From Commensalibacter oyaizuii (GTDB lineage: Bacteria > Pseudomonadota > Alphaproteobacteria > Acetobacterales > Acetobacteraceae): 64,000 nt of DNA. This document shows, in pieces, positions 55,227-63,627 of this stretch. The position numbers were made by a program, and so were the translations under genes. The DNA lies in the NCBI RefSeq assembly GCF_029953265.1, contig NZ_JASBAO010000001.1, forward strand, positions 1,858,501-1,922,500. Direction: 5' to 3'. Below the pieces are notes generated by a model. It was given only the letters and a program-made list of their open reading frames with translations, was not told the origin of the DNA and did no database searches. Position 1 is the stretch's first letter, and every line of letters starts with the position of its first letter.

Positions 55227-57833
55227 ATGAATATCGACAAATTTACTGAACGTTCAAGGGGTTTTCTACAAGCAGCTCAAACAATTGCTATTCGTGAATT
55301 CCATCAACAATTAACACCTCAGCACTTGTTAAAAGCATTGCTAGATGATGAAGAAGGGGCAGCAGCAGCGTTAATCCGCGCCGCTGGTGGGGATCCAAAA
55401 TTAATTCAAGGGGCTGTCGAACACGTATTAGCCTCTTTACCCAAAGTACAAGGTGGGGGAGCCGGACAACCCCAAGCAACACCAGAGTTGGTTCGCGTGT
55501 TGGACAGTGCTGAACAAGAAGCCAAAAAGGCTGGTGACGAATATGTTGCCCAAGATCGGTTATTATTGGCCATCGCTGCATCAGATACACCCGCAGGATA
55601 TGCCATGCAAAAAAACGGTGTCTCCGCACAGGTTTTGTCCAAAGCTATTGATGCCATTCGGAAGGGCAGAAAAGTTGACAGTGCCAATGCAGAAGCATCC
55701 TTTGACGCTTTGAAAAAATATGCTCGCGATATGACCGAAATTGCCCGCCAGGGTAAATTAGACCCTGTTATCGGTCGCGATGAAGAGATTCGCCGTGCGG
55801 TTCAGGTATTGGCACGCCGTACAAAAAATAATCCTGTCTTAATTGGTGAACCAGGGGTGGGTAAAACCGCTATTGTCGAAGGGCTTGCGTTGCGCATTGT
55901 GAACGGCGATGTTCCCGAAGCATTAAAGAACAAGCAATTATTGGCTCTGGATTTGGGGTCTTTGGTTGCTGGTGCTAAATATCGTGGTGAGTTCGAAGAA
56001 CGGTTGAAAGCCATTTTGAAAGAGGTAGAGTCCGCGGCTGGGCAAATTATTTTGTTTATTGATGAAATGCATACGATTGTCGGTGCTGGTCGTACCGATG
56101 GGGCGATGGATGCGTCTAATTTAATAAAACCAGAACTTGCACGTGGAACATTACATTGTATTGGCGCAACCACGCTGGATGAATATCGTAAGTATATTGA
56201 GAAAGATGCTGCATTAGCTCGACGCTTTCAACCTGTTTATGTGGGCGAGCCTACAGTTGCGGATACGATTTCCATTTTGCGTGGTATTGCCGAAAAATAT
56301 GAATTGCATCATGGGGTTCGTATTGCAGATAGTGCTTTGGTTGCAGCGGCAACATTATCCAATCGTTACATCACAGATCGGTTTTTGCCTGACAAAGCCA
56401 TCGATTTAGTTGACGAAGCAGCCAGTCGGTTGCGGATGCAAATTGATAGCAAACCCGAAGCTTTGGACGAGTTAGACAGACGTTTAATTCAATTAAAAAT
56501 CGAACGCGAAGCATTAAAACGTGAAGAAGATGCTGCCAGTCAGGAACGATTGGCGACGTTGGAAAGTGAAATAGCTCAGTTGGAAGAAAAATCTAATGCG
56601 ATGACCGCTGCTTGGCATGCTGAAAAAGAGCAGGTTAATAGCGTGCAAAAACTGCAAGAACAGTTAGACCAAGCACGTTCAGAGGTTGAAGTCGCACAAC
56701 GACAAGGCAATTTGGCCAAGGCATCGCAATTGCTTTATGGTGACATTCCTGATCTGCAAAAGAAGATTGAAGAAATACAAAATAAACGCCATGAACATCC
56801 AGAAGCTGGACAATTGGTTTCACAAGCAGTAACCGATCAGGAAATTGCAGCAGTTGTCTCGCGTTGGACAGGTATACCCGTTGATAAAATGTTGGAAGGT
56901 GAACGGGCCAAGCTATTGCGGATGGAGGATGAGTTACGTCATCGCGTTGTTGGTCAAGAATCTGCGTTAAAAGCAGTATCCAATGCAGTTCGCCGTGCAA
57001 GGGCTGGATTACAAGATCCTAATCGTCCTATTGGTTCCTTCTTATTCCTTGGCCCAACAGGTGTGGGGAAAACAGAGCTTACCAAAGCGCTAGCTGATTT
57101 CTTGTTTGATGATGAAAAAGCGATGCTGCGTGTCGATATGAGTGAATTCATGGAAAAACATGCTGTGGCTCGCTTAATTGGCGCACCTCCAGGATATGTT
57201 GGTTATGAAGAAGGGGGTGTATTAACTGAATCAGTCAGAAGACGACCCTATCAAGTAATCTTGTTTGATGAGGTGGAAAAAGCGCATGAAGATGTGTTTA
57301 ATATCTTGTTGCAAGTATTAGATGATGGTCGTTTAACTGATGGCCAAGGGCGCACGGTTGACTTCAGAAATACAATGATTATTTTGACCAGTAATCTTGG
57401 TTCTGAGGTATTAGCCAATCAGCCTGATGGTGAATCTTCGGATTTGGTTCAGGCCGAGGTGATGAAGGTTGTGCGTGCCCATTTCCGACCAGAGTTTTTA
57501 AATCGTTTGGATGAAATTATTCTGTTCAGCAGATTGCAAAAAACAGACATGGCAAAAATTGTAGATATTCAATTAAGCCGTTTACAAAGCCTGTTGGCAG
57601 ATCGTAAAATTAAACTGAATCTAGATGAAAAAGCCCATCATTGGTTAGAAGAGGCTGGATACGATCCTGTTTATGGGGCTCGTCCTTTAAAACGCGTTAT
57701 CCAGCGCAGCCTACAAAATCAACTGGCTGAATTGGTTTTACAAGGGAATGTTTATGATGGAGAAAACATTCCAGTCAGTGCGGATGACAAAGGCTTGATT
57801 ATCAAAGGGCAGCCAAGTTCTGACTTAGGATAA
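55227..57833 (+). CDS. clpB: ATP-dependent chaperone ClpB
   Basis: A Hsp100 disaggregase working with DnaK. The 868-residue protein has the N-terminal Clp_N domain ([15 protein letters not shown]), AAA1 Walker [14 protein letters not shown] and ILFIDEMHT, the ClpB-specific coiled-coil middle domain (residues about 400-525), and AAA2 [15 protein letters not shown] and LFDEVEKAH. The C-terminus has [12 protein letters not shown]. The ATG at 55227 is chosen; the frame's TTG at 55209 lies before the ribosome site AAAGGGA. Confidence 0.95.
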   Translation: MNIDKFTERSRGFLQAAQTIAIREFHQQLTPQHLLKALLDDEEGAAAALIRAAGGDPKLIQGAVEHVLASLPKVQGGGAGQPQATPELVRVLDSAEQEAKKAGDEYVAQDRLLLAIAASDTPAGYAMQKNGVSAQVLSKAIDAIRKGRKVDSANAEASFDALKKYARDMTEIARQGKLDPVIGRDEEIRRAVQVLARRTKNNPVLIGEPGVGKTAIVEGLALRIVNGDVPEALKNKQLLALDLGSLVAGAKYRGEFEERLKAILKEVESAAGQIILFIDEMHTIVGAGRTDGAMDASNLIKPELARGTLHCIGATTLDEYRKYIEKDAALARRFQPVYVGEPTVADTISILRGIAEKYELHHGVRIADSALVAAATLSNRYITDRFLPDKAIDLVDEAASRLRMQIDSKPEALDELDRRLIQLKIEREALKREEDAASQERLATLESEIAQLEEKSNAMTAAWHAEKEQVNSVQKLQEQLDQARSEVEVAQRQGNLAKASQLLYGDIPDLQKKIEEIQNKRHEHPEAGQLVSQAVTDQEIAAVVSRWTGIPVDKMLEGERAKLLRMEDELRHRVVGQESALKAVSNAVRRARAGLQDPNRPIGSFLFLGPTGVGKTELTKALADFLFDDEKAMLRVDMSEFMEKHAVARLIGAPPGYVGYEEGGVLTESVRRRPYQVILFDEVEKAHEDVFNILLQVLDDGRLTDGQGRTVDFRNTMIILTSNLGSEVLANQPDGESSDLVQAEVMKVVRAHFRPEFLNRLDEIILFSRLQKTDMAKIVDIQLSRLQSLLADRKIKLNLDEKAHHWLEEAGYDPVYGARPLKRVIQRSLQNQLAELVLQGNVYDGENIPVSADDKGLIIKGQPSSDLG

Positions 57834-57860
57834 TTGTGGCCACTTAGTGTTTTAGTATAA

Positions 57861-57893
57861 AAGAGCAGCTATAGTTTTATAGTTGCTCTTTTT
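57861..57893 (+). terminator. Intrinsic terminator after clpB
   Basis: AAGAGCAGCTATA pairs with TATAGTTGCTCTT (13 positions, one wobble, 4-base loop) and ends in T residues, 28 bases after the stop. Confidence 0.85.
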
Positions 57894-58188
57894 GTTGTTT
57901 GTGTAAAAATTAATATATGAAAAATGTGCCTGATGATAATTGTTTGAAGGGTAAATAGAAAATGCAAGTTATTCTTTCAAACGAAGATACATTTGATAAC
58001 GACTTTTGCTGTGGACTAAAAAACACAAGATATGCGGTTATAAGAACTATCAGCTCGCTGTTAGACCAGCAAAACCAACAGACATGATAAGACGCAATGC
58101 ATTGAAACTTTTGTGTAATTGTGCTATGGTAAACACCACAATGAAATTGTTGCATTTATAAGGTAGATCGCAATATCAGACTTATACC
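57894..58188. other. Spacer with a phage-like promoter
   Basis: No protein gene was recognised. The main signal is the promoter at 58102-58130. The stretch from about 58100 also has interlaced TGTG/CACA elements that could bind a repressor. Confidence 0.4.
58102..58130 (+). promoter_or_regulatory. Probable promoter of the accessory island
   Basis: TTGAAA, an exact 17-base spacer, then TATGGT preceded by TGC (extended -10). Flanking GTGT and ACAC elements resemble an operator. It is oriented towards the tail-like gene and the toxin/immunity-like run. Confidence 0.5.
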
Positions 58189-58217
58189 AAACGACCCGTT
58201 TTGAGGTCGTTTTTTTA
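58189..58217 (+). terminator. Phage-style hairpin with T-run (copy 1)
   Basis: AAACGACC pairs with GGTCGTTT, loop ending TTTGA, then seven T residues. The same hairpin recurs at 61040-61064. Terminators packed just ahead of genes like this are typical of phage late regions. Confidence 0.7.
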
Positions 58218-58253
58218 TGCTCAAAATCTAAAAATTAATCGAACTATTTAATC

Positions 58254-58280
58254 AAAGGCGCAATTACTGCGTCTTTTTTT
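58254..58280 (+). terminator. Second hairpin with T-run ahead of the tail-like gene
   Basis: AAAGGCGCA pairs with TGCGTCTTT (one wobble, 5-base loop), followed by a T-run. It ends about 40 bases before the original start codon of the tail-like gene. Confidence 0.6.
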
Positions 58281-58458
58281 ATGTCTTAACTCATCGCTCT
58301 AACAGGAAAACAATAAAATGATAGACGACAATTAAACAAATGATAAACAACCAGCAAAGAAAACTGCAAAAGCAACGAAGAAAACAACTGCAAAAGTAAT
58401 AGCCACAGTCCCAAAAGATGAAGAATTTCCAAAATTAAAAAAACTAACCCATCAGGAA

Positions 58459-58977
58459 ATGTATGATGTCGTTGGCAAGTTCTTGCAAAAAGCTATCCCA
58501 ATTAAGGGCGCAAAGTTAACTGTTGTCAAAGGCATGAACAGTCGGGTTTCAGCCCCCAAAACCCCTTGTGTTATTTTACAAGTTATTAAAAAGAATAGGC
58601 TTTCTAGCACAGAAACAAGATACACAGATAAGCACAAAATCTTATGGTACAGATCAATGGTTACCATGAGTATGCTTTTTATGGGAGGAGGCAACATTAG
58701 TGCTTTGGAAATGGGGCATGCCTTTGAAGCACGTTTTAATGACAGTTGGGCCACCGATCAATTTAGGCAGTTAAGCGATATCTTATTCCCTCTTTACAGT
58801 GACGATGTGCAAATTGAAGAGGATTATATCAATGACGAGGATCAATATGAAGACTCTTGTTCAGTAGATGCCTATTTCGAATATCATCCAGAAGTCGGTG
58901 TTTGTGAAGCAAGTGCCAAAGAAATTGTCTTGGATACTCTTATTGCGGATGATGGAGAGAATTTGCAAGATGAGTGA
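58459..58977 (+). CDS. Phage neck/tail-completion-like protein (LIC_12616 type), 5' end damaged
   Basis: The 172-residue frame resembles phage LIC_12616-family neck or tail-completion proteins: a VVKGMNSRVSAPKTPCVILQ block (typically VRGYQNRVPMPKGPFVV), a central SMLFMGG strand region, WATDQFRQLSDILF, LYSDDVQIEED, EDQYEDSCSVDAYFEYHP and VLDTLIADD. The same frame has an ATG at 58318 with an AGGAAAA site, but a TAA follows after five codons (58333). The 40 codons beyond that are Lys/Ala/Thr-rich. Either a C-to-T type change killed the natural start region, or translation restarts at 58459. It is a remnant of a larger prophage, overlapping the next gene by 8 bases. Confidence 0.7.
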   Translation: MYDVVGKFLQKAIPIKGAKLTVVKGMNSRVSAPKTPCVILQVIKKNRLSSTETRYTDKHKILWYRSMVTMSMLFMGGGNISALEMGHAFEARFNDSWATDQFRQLSDILFPLYSDDVQIEEDYINDEDQYEDSCSVDAYFEYHPEVGVCEASAKEIVLDTLIADDGENLQDE

Positions 58978-59938
58978 ATATCGAGGTAACTATGATCCTG
59001 CAGAACCACCATCATATCCATTTACTGGATCTGCTCCTATAGATCCAGAAGAATACTTTTCTTTAATGCCAACGCCTGAAGGTATGAAACCGATTGTTGA
59101 CCTGTATACAGGGATGTGCATTGGATATGATGATAAACATGGTCATATTTATGATTTTGAAGGTAAACTTGCTCATAAATATATATACGATCCTCCTTTA
59201 GAAGAGCCTTGGTTTAGTCCTGATGATTTGATTGGCTTGGGTGGACCTGCACTAGTAAAAAAGGCAATTGCTCCAGCAGCGCGTGTTACAGGAAGGGCTT
59301 TAAATCGCATGGCCGACATAGCAATAAATAAGGCCTATACTGGAATGCATATTGCGGAAAATACAGTTACAAACCCAGCCAGCAAAGCCCTACAAATAAG
59401 AGCAAATAGATTAAAGGCTAAAAAAGATACTCTTGCAAGGGGTGAGGAGTGGAAATATCCAACAAATATTCAAATTAGTAAGCAAGTGCTTGCAGCACCC
59501 ATTACTTTTCTTTTAAAGACAAGGTTAAAAAAGGGATTGTCAGCAATTACTCTGAAATTTGAAGAAACAGCCTTAAGGCATATGGGTGAGAAATGGCGGT
59601 ATGTTCCTAAAGAAATTTTAGAGTTTGCTATAAGGCACGGTGTTCGCTCAAAAGATCAGTCAAATCGTGGCTTTGGATTGATGTATGCAATGTATAATTT
59701 AGTGGTATATAGAGGAGGGAAAGAATTTGTTCTTGAAGTCCTTGTCAATGAAAGAACGTGGACGATCAAACATTTCTTATATACGGAAACGCCTAAGTTT
59801 TTCAGAAGCCAAGCTGGCAGGGCAACGATTTACAGAAGTAGAAGTATCTTCGAAAGACCATTTATAAAAGATATGAGGCAATTTGAAGTTGGTATCTATA
59901 AAACTGGTAAATACAAAATAGAATTACCTCCAAAATAG
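58970..59938 (+). CDS. Unrecognised 322-residue protein, toxin-like candidate
   Basis: The ATG at 58970 overlaps the tail-like gene's stop by 8 bases and has GGAGAG 10 bases upstream; the frame also runs upstream inside the previous gene. The N-terminal third is acidic and Pro/Tyr-rich (DPAEPPSYPF, PWFSPDDLIGLGG). A basic Ala/Lys-rich middle follows (ALVKKAIAPAARVTGRALNR, KALQIRANRLKAKKD). The C-terminal third (about 210-322) has RHGVRSKDQSNRGFGLMYAMYN, GGKEFVLEVLVNERTWTIKHFLYT and many Lys, Arg and aromatic residues. No family was recognised. The alternating strands EVLVNERTWTIKHF recall the BECR/EndoU RNase fold, but this is speculation. Position before four small acidic paralogues suggests a toxin with immunity genes. 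Confidence 0.6.
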   Translation: MSEYRGNYDPAEPPSYPFTGSAPIDPEEYFSLMPTPEGMKPIVDLYTGMCIGYDDKHGHIYDFEGKLAHKYIYDPPLEEPWFSPDDLIGLGGPALVKKAIAPAARVTGRALNRMADIAINKAYTGMHIAENTVTNPASKALQIRANRLKAKKDTLARGEEWKYPTNIQISKQVLAAPITFLLKTRLKKGLSAITLKFEETALRHMGEKWRYVPKEILEFAIRHGVRSKDQSNRGFGLMYAMYNLVVYRGGKEFVLEVLVNERTWTIKHFLYTETPKFFRSQAGRATIYRSRSIFERPFIKDMRQFEVGIYKTGKYKIELPPK

Positions 59939-60027
59939 CGAAGATATCAGAAATTAGGAGGTGTGAATAATTGGGTCATATGATGCTATAAAATAACCAA
60001 ATCATGAAAAAGAAAAGAAGATAAAAA

Positions 60028-60555
60028 ATGAAAGAAAAAATATTTGAAATTAAAGGGCACGATGGGATTATTCAGATTGAGAGAAAATCAGGAACCTCTA
60101 GTAGTCATGTAGAGGTTCATTTTTATTACAGAAATAATGATATTGTTTTCATATATAAAGATATAGATGAACATGATACTTGGAGTTTTTTATACTTTCA
60201 ACAGGACTTAAGAAGATTAATAGCAAACAGTCCTTATCTTTATTTAAAAGAACCACCAAATCAAAAATCTGATTCTGATTCATGGTTTAAAAAACTATTA
60301 AAAGATCCACTGCCTTTTTTGTTTGAATATCCACTCAAAGATATGAAGGATAGTTGTGCTTGGATATGTCAAGATCCATATGCTTATTTCGAAATTAAAA
60401 AACTTAAAAATTCTTCAGATTATTTAATTGAATTTGATTTTCCTGATCCATATCCTGTTTCACCTCCTGATGGCAATGAAATACTATTTTCAGGGGCTTT
60501 GTTAGTTTCAGAAGAGGCGTTAGTAAGTTTTTATCAAGAATTAGAGTTAAACTAA
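60028..60555 (+). CDS. Acidic small protein A, candidate immunity protein
   Basis: A 175-residue protein rich in Asp, Glu and aromatic residues, with no signal or membrane segment. It starts with FEIKGHDGIIQIE and contains DSWFKKLL, SDYLIEFDFPDPY and a C-terminal LLVSEEALVSFYQELEL. It is paralogous to the protein at 61126 (A'), sharing NNDIVF/KNDDIF, DSWF and the DPY block, and more distantly to B and B'. The ribosome site is weak (GAAGA). It follows the toxin-like gene by 89 bases. Family membership was not recognised; WapI-type immunity proteins are one possibility. Confidence 0.65.
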   Translation: MKEKIFEIKGHDGIIQIERKSGTSSSHVEVHFYYRNNDIVFIYKDIDEHDTWSFLYFQQDLRRLIANSPYLYLKEPPNQKSDSDSWFKKLLKDPLPFLFEYPLKDMKDSCAWICQDPYAYFEIKKLKNSSDYLIEFDFPDPYPVSPPDGNEILFSGALLVSEEALVSFYQELELN

Positions 60556-60569
60556 TGGATAATAAATAG

Positions 60570-61001
60570 ATGATAGAGATTAAATGTGAAAATGAACTGA
60601 TTCAATTTGATATTGTTGAATTCGTCACGGGTAAAAAAAAGTGGGGATCTGGTGATGTTGTAAAATGTAATGTTTATTTTACAAAATTTGAGTGTAAGTT
60701 TACATCGAAAGATATTGTTATAAGTTATGACGCTTTCAATCAATTTCATACTGATTTAACGCAACTTTTAAATAATGAAAAAGATCATTGCTTATTAAGC
60801 GACCAACAAGGTGTTGTTTCTTTAAAAATTCATAAAAATAAAGATGGGTTTCCTAGTTTAAGAGAGAATGAGGATTTTGATAGACTAATAGAATTTGAAT
60901 TTTTTTATTATGCCGGCAGTGATATGTCTTTTAAAGGTTTTTTATTCGTTGATACAGATTCATTAAGGTCTTTTGAAAAAGAAATTGAACTTTTATTATA
61001 A
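60570..61001 (+). CDS. Acidic small protein B, candidate immunity protein
   Basis: A 143-residue protein starting MIEIKCENELIQFDI, with KFECKFTSKDIVISYDAF near residue 40 and a C-terminal SDMSFKGFLFVDTDSLRSFEKEIELLL (two motifs). It is clearly paralogous to B' at 61660: SKDIVISYDA is identical, and the MIEIK start and gSD-x-G-tail are shared. It lies 14 bases after gene A, in the same direction, so A-B form one cassette. No membrane segment is seen, so it is probably cytoplasmic. Confidence 0.68.
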   Translation: MIEIKCENELIQFDIVEFVTGKKKWGSGDVVKCNVYFTKFECKFTSKDIVISYDAFNQFHTDLTQLLNNEKDHCLLSDQQGVVSLKIHKNKDGFPSLRENEDFDRLIEFEFFYYAGSDMSFKGFLFVDTDSLRSFEKEIELLL

Positions 61002-61039
61002 ATTTCTCAATTGAGATAGAAACATAGACAAACTTATTG

Positions 61040-61064
61040 AACGACCTATTTGAGGTCGTTTTTT
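61040..61064 (+). repeat. Phage-style hairpin with T-run (copy 2)
   Basis: AACGACC and GGTCGTT around a TTTGA-ending loop, then a T-run and ATG, nearly the same as 58189-58217. It lies between cassettes A-B and A'-B', where it could terminate the first transcript and mark a module boundary. Confidence 0.65.
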
Positions 61065-61125
61065 ATGTTCCAGGCCTTTCATGTCGATAACAATCAGAGA
61101 ATTCTTAGGTAGGGCAGAAGAAAAA

Positions 61126-61626
61126 ATGATAGAAATTAAAGGAAAAGATGGTGGCGTTCTTCAATTTGAAATTAACTATCTTAGTAATGTAAACTATACT
61201 TTTACTTACAAAAATGATGATATTTTTTTTATATGTAAAGACGATGACGATTCAAGTTTGTCTTTATCAAATTTTCGAACTAGTTTAGGAGGTTTATTAA
61301 AAAGTAAGCCAAAGCCTAGTATTGATGAAATGTCAAATCGTAAACCTGATTCTTGGTTCAGACAACAATTAAAACTTTTTTTCCCCTCTTGGCTTGATGA
61401 AACATATTATAATTCGGATAATTGTGGTTTTTTTCCATTTGTAAATATCTATGCTTCTTTAGAATGTAGAAGGGTTGAAGATTCTTCGGATTACGTATTC
61501 GAATTCGAGTTTTACGATCCATATTTTACCAGTAATACTCCTGATGATGCAATGGAATTGAAGGGATCTTTAGTGGTTACCAGACCAGCGTTGTGGGATT
61601 TTCATCAAGATTTATTATCACTTTGA
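61126..61626 (+). CDS. Acidic small protein A', paralogue of A
   Basis: A 166-residue protein from the ATG at 61126, chosen because the MIEIK start is shared by its relatives; the frame opens at 61081. It contains KNDDIFFICKDDDD, PDSWFRQQL, SSDYVFEFEFYDPYF and the C-terminal MELKGSLVVTRPALWDFHQDLL. It aligns with A (60028) along its length, with the same DSWF, YDPY and L-x-G-x-L-x-V tail. It differs most in the middle, as expected for immunity specificity changing after duplication. Confidence 0.65.
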   Translation: MIEIKGKDGGVLQFEINYLSNVNYTFTYKNDDIFFICKDDDDSSLSLSNFRTSLGGLLKSKPKPSIDEMSNRKPDSWFRQQLKLFFPSWLDETYYNSDNCGFFPFVNIYASLECRRVEDSSDYVFEFEFYDPYFTSNTPDDAMELKGSLVVTRPALWDFHQDLLSL

Positions 61627-61659
61627 TAGATTTTATTCAGTATAGTTACTATGGTATAA

Positions 61660-62097
61660 ATGAAAATGATAGAAATTAAAGGTGAACGTGAACTGATTCA
61701 GATTGATGTTTCTCAATCAATTACAAATCAAAAGTGTTGGAAGTCTGGGGATAATATCAATTGTGATATCTATTTTCAAAAACTCGAATGTAAGTTTGCA
61801 TCAAAAGATATTGTCATAAGCTATGATGCATTGAAAAATTTTAATCATGGATTAGAGCAAATGATTAACCGTGATGAGGAGAATTGCTTTTTAAACGGTG
61901 AAGATCAGATGATTTCCTTGGAATGTACAATCGATAGAAGTCCATACAGACCTGTCATTGTTACAGAAGGAAATATTTATAAATTATCGTTTAATCTTCT
62001 TTATCGTAAGGGAAGCGATATTTTCCTTAGTGGGTATTTATATTCTAATAAAGATTCATTGAAGCAAACAATCAAAGAAATAGAATATTTATTGTAA
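61660..62097 (+). CDS. Acidic small protein B', paralogue of B
   Basis: A 145-residue protein starting MKMIEIKGERELIQIDV, with KLECKFASKDIVISYDALKNF and a C-terminal GSDIFLSGYLYSNKDSLKQTIKEIEYLL (two motifs). It is close to B at 60570 in length and layout; SKDIVISYDA is identical. It begins 33 bases after A', completing the A-B-A'-B' tandem arrangement. The spacer to the photolyase gene on the other strand is 111 bases. Confidence 0.68.
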   Translation: MKMIEIKGERELIQIDVSQSITNQKCWKSGDNINCDIYFQKLECKFASKDIVISYDALKNFNHGLEQMINRDEENCFLNGEDQMISLECTIDRSPYRPVIVTEGNIYKLSFNLLYRKGSDIFLSGYLYSNKDSLKQTIKEIEYLL

Positions 62098-62208
62098 ATT
62101 TTTAATTAATGGTTGTTTGATGCTGCGTTAGAATGATTTATTCGCACATCATAATATCAATTGAATTTAGAAACAAATTTCTGGTCAGAGCGAATATTTA
62201 GATAATAC

Positions 62209-63627
62209 TCATTTTTTGGCTTTCTCAAATGCTTCCAAAGTTTTTTTGCGGGCAATATTGTGAATAACAATTGGATTTGGATATTTTAAGGGCTTACCTG
62301 TATTTTCAGCCCACTGGTGTGGGGTATGAATAAATTTGCTTGGAACTTGTTTCAATTCTGGCACCCACTCCCGAATGAAGAAGCCTTCAGGATCAAAACG
62401 TTTCCCTTGGGTTGTTGGGTTAAAGATGCGAAAATAAGGAACGGGATCAGTCCCTGTCGAAGCCGCCCATTGCCATCCACCATTATTGGCAGCAAAGTCA
62501 CCATCAGTCAGTTCAGACATGAAATATCGTTCGCCCCATCGCCAATCAATCAGTAAGTCTTTGACAAGAAAACTGGCGGTAATCATACGTAATCTGTTGT
62601 GCATCCAACCCGTTTCGTTCAGTTGCCGCATGGCTGCATCAACAATGGGATATCCTGTTTGCCCAGATTTCCATTTTTCAAAATGGTCAGTATTATTTTG
62701 CCATTGGATATGATCAGTCCATTCTATAAATGGCTTGTGTTTACATAAATAAGAATGGGCAACAATCAAATGATGATAAAACTCCCGCCATATTAATTCA
62801 CTAAACCACGCAAAAGCACCGTTTTGGCGATCTTTTAAAAATGAAGGATGCTTCTGAGACAAATGATGAAAACATTGTCTAACTGACAAAACACCCAAGG
62901 TTAAATAGGCCGATAGTTGACTGGTATAATTTTTGCTGGGAAAGTCTCTATATTTATTATAGTCCTCAACGAATTTGTCGCAATATTCTTCAAGCTTCTG
63001 GCGTGCCGCTGTTTCACCTGCTTTGAAAAACTCATATGGTTTTGTTGGATACGTTGGTTTAGGAAGAGGTGTGTCAGAGCAGGAATGATTGCGCTTGCTT
63101 GGTTTTGGGTAAATAGGATGTTCTCGTTGCATATAAAATTTAATAAATGCACGTTGAAAAGGTGAGAATACTTTATACATTGTGCCTTGTTTATTATGCA
63201 CACTTAACGGAGGAACAAAGAGGTTCCCATCAAATTCTTGACAAATTACCGCAGGACTTAGTTCCTGTTTAACTTGTAAATCTCGCTTGTGTTCGTTGAT
63301 CTCATATTGTCGATTATAAAATAAACTGTCGACTTGGTGTTGTTTACATATATCAACAACCCTCGATACTGTTTCAGTGAAATCATTGCAGCATTCATAT
63401 AATAGAGGAATGTTTAATTTTGCCAGTTCGGTTTGTAGATGCTTTAGGTTGTCATGAATAAATTGTGCTTGTCTTGGCGACATGTGATGGCTTTCCCATT
63501 GATTGGGAGTCTCTACAAATAGTGCTAGTACGACAGCATCGGAATCTTCGCAAGCTTTTGACAAGGCAGGATTATCACGAACACGTAAGTCATTTCTGAA
63601 CCAAACTAGATGCGTTGTCATAATCAT
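62209..63627 (-). CDS. phrB: Deoxyribodipyrimidine photolyase
   Basis: Light-driven repair of cyclobutane pyrimidine dimers. The 472-residue protein has the N-terminal HLVWFRNDLRVRDNPAL fold, an FAD-binding helical domain with RMITASFLVKDLLIDWRWGERYFM, and the photolyase core DGDFAANNGGWQWAASTGTDPVPYFRIFNP, with Trp and Asn residues of the active site. An ATG two codons in (63621) is also usable; AAGGA fits either. It borders the accessory island and is transcribed towards it. Confidence 0.94.
   Translation of the reverse strand: MIMTTHLVWFRNDLRVRDNPALSKACEDSDAVVLALFVETPNQWESHHMSPRQAQFIHDNLKHLQTELAKLNIPLLYECCNDFTETVSRVVDICKQHQVDSLFYNRQYEINEHKRDLQVKQELSPAVICQEFDGNLFVPPLSVHNKQGTMYKVFSPFQRAFIKFYMQREHPIYPKPSKRNHSCSDTPLPKPTYPTKPYEFFKAGETAARQKLEEYCDKFVEDYNKYRDFPSKNYTSQLSAYLTLGVLSVRQCFHHLSQKHPSFLKDRQNGAFAWFSELIWREFYHHLIVAHSYLCKHKPFIEWTDHIQWQNNTDHFEKWKSGQTGYPIVDAAMRQLNETGWMHNRLRMITASFLVKDLLIDWRWGERYFMSELTDGDFAANNGGWQWAASTGTDPVPYFRIFNPTTQGKRFDPEGFFIREWVPELKQVPSKFIHTPHQWAENTGKPLKYPNPIVIHNIARKKTLEAFEKAKK

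Noticed and set aside
57910..58155. Minus-strand 81-codon frame after clpB
   Set aside because: No ribosome site, Cys/Phe-rich composition without a family pattern, and it overlaps the better-supported promoter on the other strand.
59940..60027. AGGAGG site after the toxin-like gene
   Set aside because: The following codons (GTG TGA and nearby) stop immediately; the next supported start is 60028.
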